From positions 1 to 50,916 of the forward strand of contig CAMPHU010000007.1 in the NCBI GenBank assembly GCA_946886065.1: DNA of 50,916 nt, written 5' to 3'. The stretch's first letter is position 1. Each line of letters opens with the position of its first letter. The DNA comes from an uncultured Massilia sp. (lineage in GTDB: Bacteria > Pseudomonadota > Gammaproteobacteria > Burkholderiales > Burkholderiaceae). The position numbers were made by a program, and so were the translations under genes. The notes under the pieces were generated by a model. The model saw only the letters and a program-made list of their open reading frames with translations. It was not told the origin of the DNA and did not search any database. Positions 9,309 to 16,873 of this stretch are shown here, piece after piece.

Positions 9309-9339
9309 CCTTCACAGTCCGCCCTCTGGCGGCTACCGG

Positions 9340-10197
9340 TCAATAATCGCGATAGTCGCGATACGAACGGGAATCACGCGAACGGTCGCTCGAACCGCCC
9401 AGCAGCTTGGCGAGGATGAAACCAACGCCGATCGCCGCCAGCATGGCGCTGCCCGGGTTGTTGCGGACATATTCGCGGCCTTGGGCCGACAGGTCCTGGT
9501 ACTTGTCGTTCAGCTGCTGCGAGCGCTGGCCCATGCTTTCACGGGTGCTGCCCAGCATGCTGCTGACGCGATCGACACCGGCGTGAGCGGTGCTGACCAG
9601 GCGGTCGACCAGGGGCTGGGCTGCCTGTGCGGCTTTGTCGATGCCTTGATGCATTTTGTCCGGAGACATCGACGACAGCGCGCCTTTCATGCCACCCTGC
9701 TGCTGCTGGGTGCCCATGTCCGACTGGCTGCTGCCGGCGCTGCCGCCGCCCATGCTGCCGCTGCCGCCCGTGCTGGTGCCCAGGCTGCTGCCGGTGGTGC
9801 TGCCCATGTTGGCGCTGCTTGCGCTGCTGCCCATCGAACCAGTGCTGCCGGACGAAGCGCTGCTGCCCATCGAACCGGTGCTGCCGGACGAAGCGCTGCT
9901 GCCCAACGAGCCGCTGCTGCCGGCTGCGCTGCTGCCCAGCGAGCTGCCGCTCGAACCGGAGCCGGCGTTGCTGGTGCCGCCTACGGCACCGGTGCTGGAG
10001 CTGGTGGCACCACTGGCGCTGCTCGGCGAGGCGTTGGCGCTGCCGAGGCTGCCGCCCGACGCACCGCTGCCAAGGCTCGAGCCCGATGCACCGCTGCTCT
10101 TGCCGAGATTGGAATCCTGGCTTTTACCGATGCTCGAACCTGCGCCTTCGCGGCTTGCGTCGCTGCCTTTTCCCTCGGTTGACTTCTGATTATCCAT
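9340..10197 (-). CDS. Ser/Gly-rich protein with a YqjD/ElaB (DUF883)-like C-terminal anchor
   Basis: 285 residues. Residues 1 to about 165 are low-complexity Ser/Gly/Ala with internal repeats (unit ASSGSTGSMGSS). Then comes an amphipathic region (about 175-245) with MHQGIDKAAQAAQPLVDRL and STRESMGQRSQQLNDKYQDL. The C-terminus carries VRNNPGSAMLAAIGVGFILAKLLGG, the PG-x-hydrophobic helix plus GG ending of DUF883/YqjD/ElaB proteins. YqjD and ElaB of E. coli are stationary-phase inner-membrane proteins that bind ribosomes. Transferring that role here is inference. The extended repetitive N-terminus is unusual for the family. A 14-residue Arg/Ser/Tyr/Asp tail (RDYRDY end) follows. Good start context (GAGGGATACATC before ATG) and its own terminator support expression. 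Confidence 0.78.
   Translation of the reverse strand: MDNQKSTEGKGSDASREGAGSSIGKSQDSNLGKSSGASGSSLGSGASGGSLGSANASPSSASGATSSSTGAVGGTSNAGSGSSGSSLGSSAAGSSGSLGSSASSGSTGSMGSSASSGSTGSMGSSASSANMGSTTGSSLGTSTGGSGSMGGGSAGSSQSDMGTQQQQGGMKGALSSMSPDKMHQGIDKAAQAAQPLVDRLVSTAHAGVDRVSSMLGSTRESMGQRSQQLNDKYQDLSAQGREYVRNNPGSAMLAAIGVGFILAKLLGGSSDRSRDSRSYRDYRDY
9821..9892 (-). repeat. 36-bp tandem duplication inside the Ser/Gly-rich gene
   Basis: Bases 9821-9856 and 9857-9892 are two consecutive 36-base units differing at one position (CCAGTG against CCGGTG). Each encodes a 12-residue Ser/Gly unit, and partial related units flank them. The unit is a multiple of three, so copy number can change without shifting the frame. 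Confidence 0.85.
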
Positions 10198-10315
10198 GAT
10201 GTATCCCTCGTAAAATTAGACCAACGCGGAGTAGACCGATACTGACTATCACCACATTCTTCCTCGATTTCGCCCGCAACAAAACGAGGCGACGAGAATG
10301 GCCTGCGCTACATCA

Positions 10316-10371
10316 ATCACTCCTGATGAGTGATGCTTTAGGTCAAGGTTGTCGGTGTCTGTACCTAAAGC
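10316..10371. other. Two adjacent inverted repeats in the intergenic region
   Basis: ATCACTC-CTGAT-GAGTGAT (10316-10334) has perfect 7-base arms. It is directly followed by GCTTTAGGT (10335-10343) and ACCTAAAGC (10363-10371), perfect 9-base arms around 19 bases. No T-run follows either arm set, so terminators are unlikely. Operators or structured leader elements for the minus-strand gene, whose start is about 120 bases away, are possible. Confidence 0.5.
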
Positions 10372-10635
10372 AAACTCAACAATTGTGACGGCAGGCAGCC
10401 ACCCCGTCCTCGCTGTCGGGCGCACGCCCCGTGGCGTCCGACACGAGCGCAGTATCGGACCACTGCGTCGCGATACAAAAAATACAACGGACAACATGTC
10501 CGGACCGTGCGTTGCCTAACAGAGCTCTACTATCCGCAGAGAACTTGCCGCGATTAGCTCCGAAATGCGCCTGCATGGCCTTCTTTGCTGTCCAGATTCC
10601 TCTTGCATCCCTTCTCGATTTGGCTAAAATAGAAA

Positions 10636-10650
10636 TGAGAATCATTATCA
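10636..10650. promoter_or_regulatory. Fur box upstream of the DUF2325 gene
   Basis: TGAGAAT-C-ATTATCA is a 7-1-7 inverted repeat with one mismatch between arms, matching the Fur consensus (TGATAAT-N-ATTATCA). It lies 22 bases before the ATG at 10673, with GGAGCGAGG as ribosome binding site in between. Its position predicts iron-dependent repression of the gene. Confidence 0.8.
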
Positions 10651-10672
10651 ATTAGATCTGGAGCGAGGTCGA

Positions 10673-11857
10673 ATGTGCGACAAGGAAGCATTGCATGAAA
10701 GCGCTTTTTCGGGCGCGCCGCAGGGTTCGCGCCGCCGGCGCGTGTGGGAACTCAGCCACACCTGCCACTGCCCGCTGATCGGCGTCGGCCTGCCGCTGGG
10801 CGTGCTGCGCAGGCTGGTCGAGAGAGTGACCGGGGGGCAGCTGATGCACGACGACTACGAGATCCACGTCGGCGCGGTCAGCGACTGCCTGCTGCGCACA
10901 CCGGTCGCCGAGGCCGTGCAGAAAGAACTCGAGCGCCGCTACGCGGTCTGCGTCCAGCGTTTCCGCGCCGCCAAGACCACGGCCGAGGTCGGCGCCATGT
11001 GGGACGCGGCCGTGGCAGCCGGCGACGTGGCGGGCGCATTCTGGGCCGGCCTGAGCCATCCGCGCTGCAGCGCCGAGCTCGAAGAGAAGATGTGCCGCGA
11101 CATCCACATGGTCCAGCACCAGGCCGGGGCATGTGCGCGGGCCGACATCGATCAGTTCAATGCGCTGCTGGCTGATCATGCCCGGATGGAACGCGAGCTG
11201 TCCAGGCTGCAGCAGCGTTGCCAGGCGCTGGTGCAGGACAAGGCCGAGCAGGCCCAGCGCCATGAACAGCTCCTGATGCAGGCGCGCGCCACCGCGATCG
11301 GCAAGGACACCGAGATCCATACCCTGCGCAGCCAGCTTGCCCAGCTGGAAGCCGCCGTGCCGGAGCTGGAAAGCCGCAAGCGCCTGGCCAACCGCGTGGC
11401 CCGGCTGGAGGAACGCGAACAGGCGCTGCGCGCCCAGCTGGCCGAGCTGAAGGCCGCGCGCACTGCTCCCGCGCCGGCGCAGGAAGAACCGGCGCCGGCC
11501 GCCAGCCCTGCTCCGGTCGAGGCGCCGGTGCGGCTGGTCAAGCGCAGCGTGCTGTGCGTGGGCGGACGCAACGGCGCCGTGCCTGGCTACCGCAACCTGG
11601 TCGAGCGCGCCGGCGGCCAGTTCGCCCATCATGACGGCGGGCTCGAAGACAGCAGCAGCCTGCTCGACGCCAGTCTGGCGGCGGCCGACCTGGTGATCTG
11701 CCAGACCGGCTGCATCAGCCACGCCGCCTATTGGCGTGTGAAGGACCATTGCAAGCGTACGGGAAAGCGCTGCGTGTTCATCGACAACCCGAGCGTCTCG
11801 AGCCTGGCGCGCGGACTGCAGGAAGCCGAACCGGTGCTGGCGGGCGCGGACCGGTAG
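10673..11857 (+). CDS. DUF2325 domain protein, predicted Fur-regulated
   Basis: 394 residues. The N-terminal part contains ELSHTCHCPLIGVGLPLGVLRRL (Cys31 and Cys33 with His29 and His32), a segment found in the longer DUF2325 proteins. The middle (about 150-275) is a predicted coiled coil rich in Gln/Leu/Glu/Arg, followed by an Ala/Pro linker (about 278-297). The C-terminal DUF2325 domain (about 302-390) begins RSVLCVGGRNGAVPGYRNLVERAGGQFAHHDGG and contains DLVICQTGCISHAAYW. Biochemical function is not known. The Fur box and the His/Cys cluster suggest a role in iron limitation or haem/iron handling, as inference. No neighbouring iron gene is present, so it appears monocistronic. Confidence 0.85.
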   Translation: MCDKEALHESAFSGAPQGSRRRRVWELSHTCHCPLIGVGLPLGVLRRLVERVTGGQLMHDDYEIHVGAVSDCLLRTPVAEAVQKELERRYAVCVQRFRAAKTTAEVGAMWDAAVAAGDVAGAFWAGLSHPRCSAELEEKMCRDIHMVQHQAGACARADIDQFNALLADHARMERELSRLQQRCQALVQDKAEQAQRHEQLLMQARATAIGKDTEIHTLRSQLAQLEAAVPELESRKRLANRVARLEEREQALRAQLAELKAARTAPAPAQEEPAPAASPAPVEAPVRLVKRSVLCVGGRNGAVPGYRNLVERAGGQFAHHDGGLEDSSSLLDASLAAADLVICQTGCISHAAYWRVKDHCKRTGKRCVFIDNPSVSSLARGLQEAEPVLAGADR

Positions 11858-11906
11858 ACTTTCCGGTTACCATTAAGCAAAATGGTCTTCCAGACCGGAG
11901 ATCACC

Positions 11907-12512
11907 ATGCCCACCCTCGACCCGCGCATCGACGACTACATCGCCAACTCGGCCCCCTTCGCCCAGCCGATCCTGACCCACCTGCGCCAGGTGGTGCACG
12001 AGGCCTGCCCCGAGGTGGAAGAGACCATCAAGTGGAGCATGCCCTTCTTCCTCTACGAGGGCATGCTGTGCAACATGGCTTCCTTCAAGGCGCATTGCGC
12101 CTTCGGCTTCTGGAAGGGCGAGCTGCTGATCGCCCAGGAAGACGACAAGGGACGCGAGGCCATGGGCCAGTTCGGCCGCATCACCTCGCTCAAGGACTTG
12201 CCGCCGAAGAAGACGCTGGCCGGCTACGTCAGGAAGGCGATGGCGCTGAACGTGGAAGGCGTCAAGGCGCCGGCCCGCGCCAGGCCGAAGCTGGCGCGCG
12301 ACGTGGTGGTGCCGGATTACCTGAGCGCCGCGCTGGAAGACAAGCCGGGCGCCAGCGCGCACTTCCAGGCTTTCTCGCCCAGCGCGAAGCGCGAGTATGT
12401 GGAATGGCTGCTCGATGCCAAGACCGAGGTTACCCGCCTGCGCCGCCTGGAGCAGGCGGTGGAATGGATCGCCGAGGGCAAGCAGCGCAACTGGAAATAC
12501 ATGAACTGCTAG
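11907..12512 (+). CDS. YdeI/OmpD-associated family protein with DUF1801 domain
   Basis: 201 residues. Residues about 5-115 match DUF1801 (PILTHLRQVVHEACPEVEETIKWSMPFF, then a FKAHCAFGFW segment). Residues about 135-195 match the bacteriocin-protection or OmdA helical region (VPDYLSAALEDKP, AFSPSAKREYVEWLLDAKT, RLRRLEQAVEWIAEGKQRNWKY). This two-part architecture is common in YdeI-like proteins of proteobacteria and Bacteroidetes. A precise reaction is unknown. Start ATG follows CGGAGATCACC. It lies 49 bases after the DUF2325 gene in the same direction, with no evidence for a shared function. Confidence 0.85.
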   Translation: MPTLDPRIDDYIANSAPFAQPILTHLRQVVHEACPEVEETIKWSMPFFLYEGMLCNMASFKAHCAFGFWKGELLIAQEDDKGREAMGQFGRITSLKDLPPKKTLAGYVRKAMALNVEGVKAPARARPKLARDVVVPDYLSAALEDKPGASAHFQAFSPSAKREYVEWLLDAKTEVTRLRRLEQAVEWIAEGKQRNWKYMNC

Positions 12513-12700
12513 GCCGGCCGCTACCGCAAAGAAAAATGATCCCCCGGCCGGAGCCCGGCGCGTCCTGCGCGCCGCCTCCGACCGGCCCCAACCGTGACAT
12601 GCGGCAGTGTTCCCCAGCGAACCGACAGCACCGCACGCTGCGGCTAGGCTGAGCTTTCTGCCGGACCTAGCCGGATCGACAGCGAGCGAAGCGCCTGCCC

Positions 12701-13966
12701 ATGCACCTGCCCGATCAGTTTCAATTCCTGTTGAGCCGCTTGCGCGAGCGCTTGTGGGTCAAGCCCCTGATCGCCTGCATCCTTTCGGTGGCCGGCGTGC
12801 TGCTGGCGCATGTCGCGGACGGCATCCCGATCGACTGGAAAGTACCTGAAATCGCCCAGTCCTCGGTCGTCGACCTGCTGAAGATCATTGCGGCCAGCAT
12901 GCTGGGGGTGGCGACCTTCGCCGTGGCTTCGATGGTGGCGGCCTATGCCTCGACCGGGCAGTCGGCGACCGCGCGCGCCTTCCCGCTGGTGGTCGCGGAC
13001 GACGTTTCCCAAAACGCACTGTCGATCTTCGTCAGCACCTTCATCTTCGCGATCGTGGCGCTGAGCGCCACCACCAACGACTACTTCGGCAAGGCCGGCC
13101 GCTTCACCCTGTTCATATTGACCTTGCTGGCGCTCGTCATCGTGGTCCTGGTGTTCGTGCGCTGGGTCGACAGCATTGCCCGCCTTGGCCGCCTTGGCGC
13201 CGTCATCGCCAAGGTCGAGCAGGCGACGGCCCAGGCAATGGCCAGGCGCAGGCTGCATCCCTGCCTGGGCGGCCTGGCCGCCGGCGGGCCTGCTTACGGC
13301 CTGGCCTTCCACAGCGACGCGACCGGATACCTGCAACGGATCGACATGCCCGCGCTGCAGCGCCTGGCCGAGCGGCACAGGGTCCGCATCACGCTGGCCG
13401 CCGTGCCTGGCGCAGTGATCGTACCGTCGCACCCGCTCGGCTATGTGGTGCCGGATTCGGAAGACAGCGGGCCGGTGGAGGCGGCAGCCCTGCGCAAGGC
13501 CTTCACCGTCGGCCCGCTCCGCCATTTCGACGACGATCCCCGTTTCGGCCTGGTGGTCCTGGCCGAGATCGGCTGCCGCGCCTTGTCTCCCGGCGTCAAC
13601 GACCCCGGCACGGCTATCGGGATCCTCGGCTCCCTGCACCGCCTATTCGCCGACTGGGTGAGCCCCGCCGAGCCGGAGGCGCCCAAGTACGACCGGATCG
13701 AAGTGCCGCCCCTGTCTCTCGACGACATGTTCGAAGACGCCTTCCCCGCACTCGCCCGGGATGGCGCCGGCCTGATCGAGGTGGCAATGCGCATACAGCG
13801 GGTGCTCGGCGAGCTTGGCCGCTGCGACGACCGCCGCCTGGCACTGGTGGCCGCACGCCATGCCTCCCTGGCGTTGGCGCGCGCGGAACGCGCGCTCGAC
13901 TTCCCGCCGGATCTGGAGCAATTGCGGCTCCGGTATGCGGACTACCGGGGAGGCACTGGGCCATGA
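12701..13966 (+). CDS. DUF2254 family membrane protein
   Basis: 421 residues. Four hydrophobic segments lie in the first 165 residues (around 19-40, 62-85, 107-127, 134-152), followed by a large soluble part. Family features include ATFAVASMVAAYASTGQSATARAFPLVVADDVSQ and, in the soluble part, SPGVNDPGTAIGILGSLHRL. Function of DUF2254 proteins is not established. It opens a same-strand set with a Na+/H+ antiporter, DUF1622 and HPP, spaced 56, 26 and -4 bases, so a common operon for ion or membrane homeostasis is plausible. No signal peptide; inner membrane. Confidence 0.88.
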   Translation: MHLPDQFQFLLSRLRERLWVKPLIACILSVAGVLLAHVADGIPIDWKVPEIAQSSVVDLLKIIAASMLGVATFAVASMVAAYASTGQSATARAFPLVVADDVSQNALSIFVSTFIFAIVALSATTNDYFGKAGRFTLFILTLLALVIVVLVFVRWVDSIARLGRLGAVIAKVEQATAQAMARRRLHPCLGGLAAGGPAYGLAFHSDATGYLQRIDMPALQRLAERHRVRITLAAVPGAVIVPSHPLGYVVPDSEDSGPVEAAALRKAFTVGPLRHFDDDPRFGLVVLAEIGCRALSPGVNDPGTAIGILGSLHRLFADWVSPAEPEAPKYDRIEVPPLSLDDMFEDAFPALARDGAGLIEVAMRIQRVLGELGRCDDRRLALVAARHASLALARAERALDFPPDLEQLRLRYADYRGGTGP

Positions 13967-14022
13967 TAAACAGAATGGAAGCCGCCTTGCCCGACCCGCC
14001 CGACTGACATGAAAGGGGAGCC

Positions 14023-15261
14023 ATGCCGGAAGTCGTTCCTGTATTCCTGACGATCACCGCGGTGATTGCGTGGGTGAACGCACGCTACCTGAAGCTGCCG
14101 TCGACCATCGGCGTGATGGCCGCGGCCCTGATCCTGTCCACAGGGACGCTCCTGCTGGACTACGCGGGCCACGGCAGGCCGCGTGACTACGCCGCCGAAC
14201 TGTTCGGCGCCATCGACTTCTCCGAAGTACTCATGGAAGGGATGCTGAGCATCCTGCTGTTCGCCGGCGCGTTGCAAGTCGATCTACACCACCTGGCGAA
14301 GTACCGCTGGCAGGTCGGGCTGCTGGCGGTATTCGGGACGATCGCGGCCGCGCTCGCGGTCGGCTTCGGTCTCTACTACCTGCTGCCCCTGACGGGAATG
14401 CACCTGCCGCTTGCCTTCTGCCTGGTGTTCGGCGCCCTGATCGCGCCCACCGATCCGATTTCCGTCACAGGGCTGTTGCGTAAGGTGGGGGCGCCGGCGA
14501 ATCTCGAGACCGTCATTTCGGGCGAGTCGCTGTTCAACGATGGGGTCGGGATCGTCGTCTTCACGGTGATGGCGGCGATGGCGGCCGAACACCATGCCCC
14601 CGGCGGCGCCGAGACCTCGGCCCTGCTGCTGCGCGAGGCCGGCGGCGGCATCGCTTTCGGCCTGGCGCTGGGCGTTGTCGTCTACCGCATGCTCAAGAGT
14701 ATCGACAGCTATCAGGAAGAGGTGTTGCTGACGGTTGCGGCGGTGCTGGGCGGCTATAGCCTGGCGCACCATCTCGGCGTGTCCGCCCCGCTGGCGATGG
14801 TGGCGGCCGGTATCCTGATCGGCAACCGTGGCCGCCGCAAGGCCATGTCGGACCTGACGCGCGAACAGCTCGACCACTTCTGGGAGCTGCTCGACTCGAT
14901 GCTCAACGCGGTCCTGTTCGTACTGATCGGCTTCGAGGCCCTCGTGCTGCCGTTTTCGGGAACCCTGTTTGGCGCCGGCATGGTGGCGATCTGCGTCACA
15001 CTGGCAGCCCGCCTGCTGACGGCGGGCTTGCCGGTCGCCGTGCTCGGCAGGAAATCCGGCCTGCCCCAGGGCGCATGGCAAGTCCTCACATGGGGTGGGC
15101 TGCGCGGCGGCATTTCGGTCGCGCTGGCGCTTTCCCTGCCGGCCGGTCCCGAACGCGATGCCCTGGTGACCATCACCTATATCGTCGTCGTGTTTTCCGT
15201 GCTGGTGCAGGGTCTCAGCGTCGAGAAGCTGGTGCGCAAGGTGGTGCCCTGCACCGCCTGA
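14023..15261 (+). CDS. Cation:proton antiporter, CPA1/NhaP family
   Basis: 412 residues with about 12 hydrophobic segments. Diagnostic motifs include GALIAPTDPISV, the ion-site segment SGESLFNDGVGIVVF (Asn-Asp of the CPA1 fold), and the late TM segment WGGLRGGISVALALSLP. Such proteins exchange Na+ or K+ for H+ across the inner membrane and support pH and salt homeostasis. Good ribosome binding site (GAAAGGGGAGCC) before ATG 14023. Length is shorter than NhaP proteins with cytoplasmic TrkA-type tails and no such tail is present. The neighbours are all membrane proteins of the cluster at 12.7-17.9 kb. Confidence 0.93.
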   Translation: MPEVVPVFLTITAVIAWVNARYLKLPSTIGVMAAALILSTGTLLLDYAGHGRPRDYAAELFGAIDFSEVLMEGMLSILLFAGALQVDLHHLAKYRWQVGLLAVFGTIAAALAVGFGLYYLLPLTGMHLPLAFCLVFGALIAPTDPISVTGLLRKVGAPANLETVISGESLFNDGVGIVVFTVMAAMAAEHHAPGGAETSALLLREAGGGIAFGLALGVVVYRMLKSIDSYQEEVLLTVAAVLGGYSLAHHLGVSAPLAMVAAGILIGNRGRRKAMSDLTREQLDHFWELLDSMLNAVLFVLIGFEALVLPFSGTLFGAGMVAICVTLAARLLTAGLPVAVLGRKSGLPQGAWQVLTWGGLRGGISVALALSLPAGPERDALVTITYIVVVFSVLVQGLSVEKLVRKVVPCTA

Positions 15262-15287
15262 CGAGGCAAGCGCTCGAGGAGGATTCC

Positions 15288-15674
15288 ATGTTCGAACAGG
15301 TAGAACGACAGGTCGGCGATTATGTGGAGTGGCTGCGGCTGCTGGTGGAGGCGCTGGGCGCCCTGGTGATCGCCGCCGGCGTCGTCCTGGTGATCGCCGG
15401 CCTGGTGCGCCACTTGCTCGCGGAGCGCGGCAACAGCTTCATCCCGATCAGGCTGGCCTTCGCGCGCTACCTGACCCTGGCGCTCGAACTCCAGCTGGCG
15501 GCGGACATCCTGTCGACCTCGGTGGCACCGACCTGGGACCGGATCGGCAAGCTGGCCGCGATTGCCGTGATCAGGACCGCGCTGAACTATTTCCTGAACA
15601 AGGAGCTCCAGTCCGAGAGTGCGAAGGCCGACGCGGAACGGCCGGCGTCCGAATTCGCCAGGGAGCGGCAGTGA
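15288..15674 (+). CDS. DUF1622 family membrane protein (copy 1)
   Basis: 128 residues from ATG 15288, preceded by a strong AGGAGG site. Three hydrophobic stretches occur: LLVEALGALVIAAGVVLVIAGLV, LTLALELQLAADIL and IGKLAAIAVIRTALNYFL. The family is small, membrane-embedded and of unknown function. The stop TGA overlaps the next gene's GTG start (GTGA), implying coupling with the HPP gene. A near-identical paralogue lies at 37121-37504. The core (about residues 13-106) is almost unchanged between the copies while both termini differ. Confidence 0.9.
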   Translation: MFEQVERQVGDYVEWLRLLVEALGALVIAAGVVLVIAGLVRHLLAERGNSFIPIRLAFARYLTLALELQLAADILSTSVAPTWDRIGKLAAIAVIRTALNYFLNKELQSESAKADAERPASEFARERQ

Positions 15675-16177
15675 GCGAACTTCCGTCGCGCCGGCGCCGC
15701 CTCGGCTTGCGCAGGGAATTACTGCTGGCCTTGGCACCGACCTTGACCGTGCTGCTGGTGCTGGCCCTGGTGGAAGCGGTCAGCAGGCAAAGGCTGTTGT
15801 TCGCCTCCCTGGCGTCGAGCGCCTTCCTGATCTATCTCGATCCGCAGCACAGCGTGAACCAGGCACGCACCCTGTTGCTCTCGCAGCTGGGCGCCGCCTT
15901 CATCGGGATGGCGTGCTTCCTTCTCCTGGGGCCGGGTTATCTGTCCGCGGGAACGGCGATGGTGCTGGCGATCGTGGCGATGATCCTGTGCGACGCCGTG
16001 CATCCGCCGGCAGTCGCGACGGCACTGAGTTTCGGACTCAAGGCCGGCGACACGAGCAATCTGGTGCTGTTCTGCCTTGCGCTGGGCATCACCGCCGTGC
16101 TGCTTGGCCTGCAGAGGCTCACCCTGTGGCTGGTAGTCCGCTCCGCGCGGCGCGATCGCCACGAAGAGGGGCGATGA
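15671..16177 (+). CDS. HPP family membrane protein
   Basis: 168 residues. GTG 15671 is chosen because it overlaps the DUF1622 stop by four bases and begins a basic N-terminus (SELPSRRRRLGLRREL) before the first helix. Four transmembrane segments follow, with the family's namesake CDAVHPPAVATAL around residue 118 and DPQHSVNQARTLLLSQLGAAFIG earlier. HPP proteins are integral membrane proteins; a plant and cyanobacterial member transports nitrite, but bacterial roles are mostly unassigned. Co-translation with DUF1622 suggests the two act together. Confidence 0.85.
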   Translation: MSELPSRRRRLGLRRELLLALAPTLTVLLVLALVEAVSRQRLLFASLASSAFLIYLDPQHSVNQARTLLLSQLGAAFIGMACFLLLGPGYLSAGTAMVLAIVAMILCDAVHPPAVATALSFGLKAGDTSNLVLFCLALGITAVLLGLQRLTLWLVVRSARRDRHEEGR

Positions 16178-16201
16178 ACCCCGGGGAGCGTGCAGGAGTG
16201 C

Positions 16202-16717
16202 TCATTGCCCGCGCCGCGTGAGCGCGCCATACGCCGACCGGTTTCCCGCCTGGCTTGACGGGATGACCGACAGGCTGCCATCGGTTTCCAGGATGACGGC
16301 ATCGATGTCCTCCAGCGCCCCCTGGCCCTGTTGCCGTATGGCGGCCAGCACCTCGTCTTCCGTGACCCGCACGCGCTTGAGCGCATCGCGACGCAAATGG
16401 CCATCCAGTACCAGCACCGTCGGCGAGGTCTTGATGATGTCGTTGATGAAGGAAGAACGCACCGAACACCAGGTAATGACCAGCTGCAGCACGACCAGCA
16501 GCGCAAGGGCCGCGAGGCCGAGCGCCAGGCTGACATCCTTGTTCACCAGGATGGTCGACAGGGTCGAGCCGAACGCCACCGTGACGACGAGGTCGAACGA
16601 GTTCATCTTCGACAGGGTCCGGTTGCCGCTGATACGCAGCATCAGCACAAGGCCGGCGTAGGCCAGGATGCCGACGACGACGACGCGGAAAATATTCTCC
16701 CAGCTTTCGACCAGCAT
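16202..16717 (-). CDS. DUF421/YetF-family membrane protein
   Basis: 171 residues from ATG at 16717, preceded by GAAGGAGGCACC. The longer frame upstream adds Cys/Pro-rich non-family sequence and is rejected. Three N-terminal helices lie at about 10-85, with the conserved RISGNRTLSKMNSFDLVVTVAFGSTLS. The cytoplasmic YetF domain follows, with RVTEDEVLAAIRQQGQGALEDIDAVILETDGSLSVIP. Family function is unknown; some relatives are linked to spore or stress physiology. It is convergent with the HPP gene (24 bases between stops) and divergent from the MscS gene, sharing a 156-base promoter region. Confidence 0.9.
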   Translation of the reverse strand: MLVESWENIFRVVVVGILAYAGLVLMLRISGNRTLSKMNSFDLVVTVAFGSTLSTILVNKDVSLALGLAALALLVVLQLVITWCSVRSSFINDIIKTSPTVLVLDGHLRRDALKRVRVTEDEVLAAIRQQGQGALEDIDAVILETDGSLSVIPSSQAGNRSAYGALTRRGQ

Positions 16718-16873
16718 GGTGCCTCCTTCCGTATTGCCTTCACTCGCCCAGGATGCCGCGATGCCGCCAGTATGCGCATCGGGCGCGCCGCCGCGCGCAC
16801 GCCAGACCGGATGCGCCGGCCGGCGGGCGCAATCGCCGCAAGGCTGCGCCGGCGGTACGGCGAATCCGTCATC

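Larger units (their letters stand above)
10198..10672. other. 475-base intergenic region between divergent genes
   Basis: No convincing coding sequence. The short open frames here lack start context. It holds the 5' region of the minus-strand Ser/Gly-rich gene, four inverted repeats (10316-10334, 10335-10371, 10436-10460 with arms GTCCGA/TCGGAC, and 10488-10502, CGGACA-ACA-TGTCCG) and a Fur box at 10636-10650 serving the plus-strand DUF2325 gene. It is visibly less GC-rich than the flanking genes. Confidence 0.7.

Noticed and set aside
10198..10240. ECF-type promoter (GGAA...GTCTA) before the Ser/Gly-rich gene
   Set aside because: GGAAG and GTCTA elements exist on the minus strand but are about 22 bases apart, too far for the usual 16-17.
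12535..12600. GC-rich hairpin followed by a T-run on the minus strand
   Set aside because: There is no minus-strand gene to its right that it could terminate, and the arms are imperfect, so it is probably chance structure.
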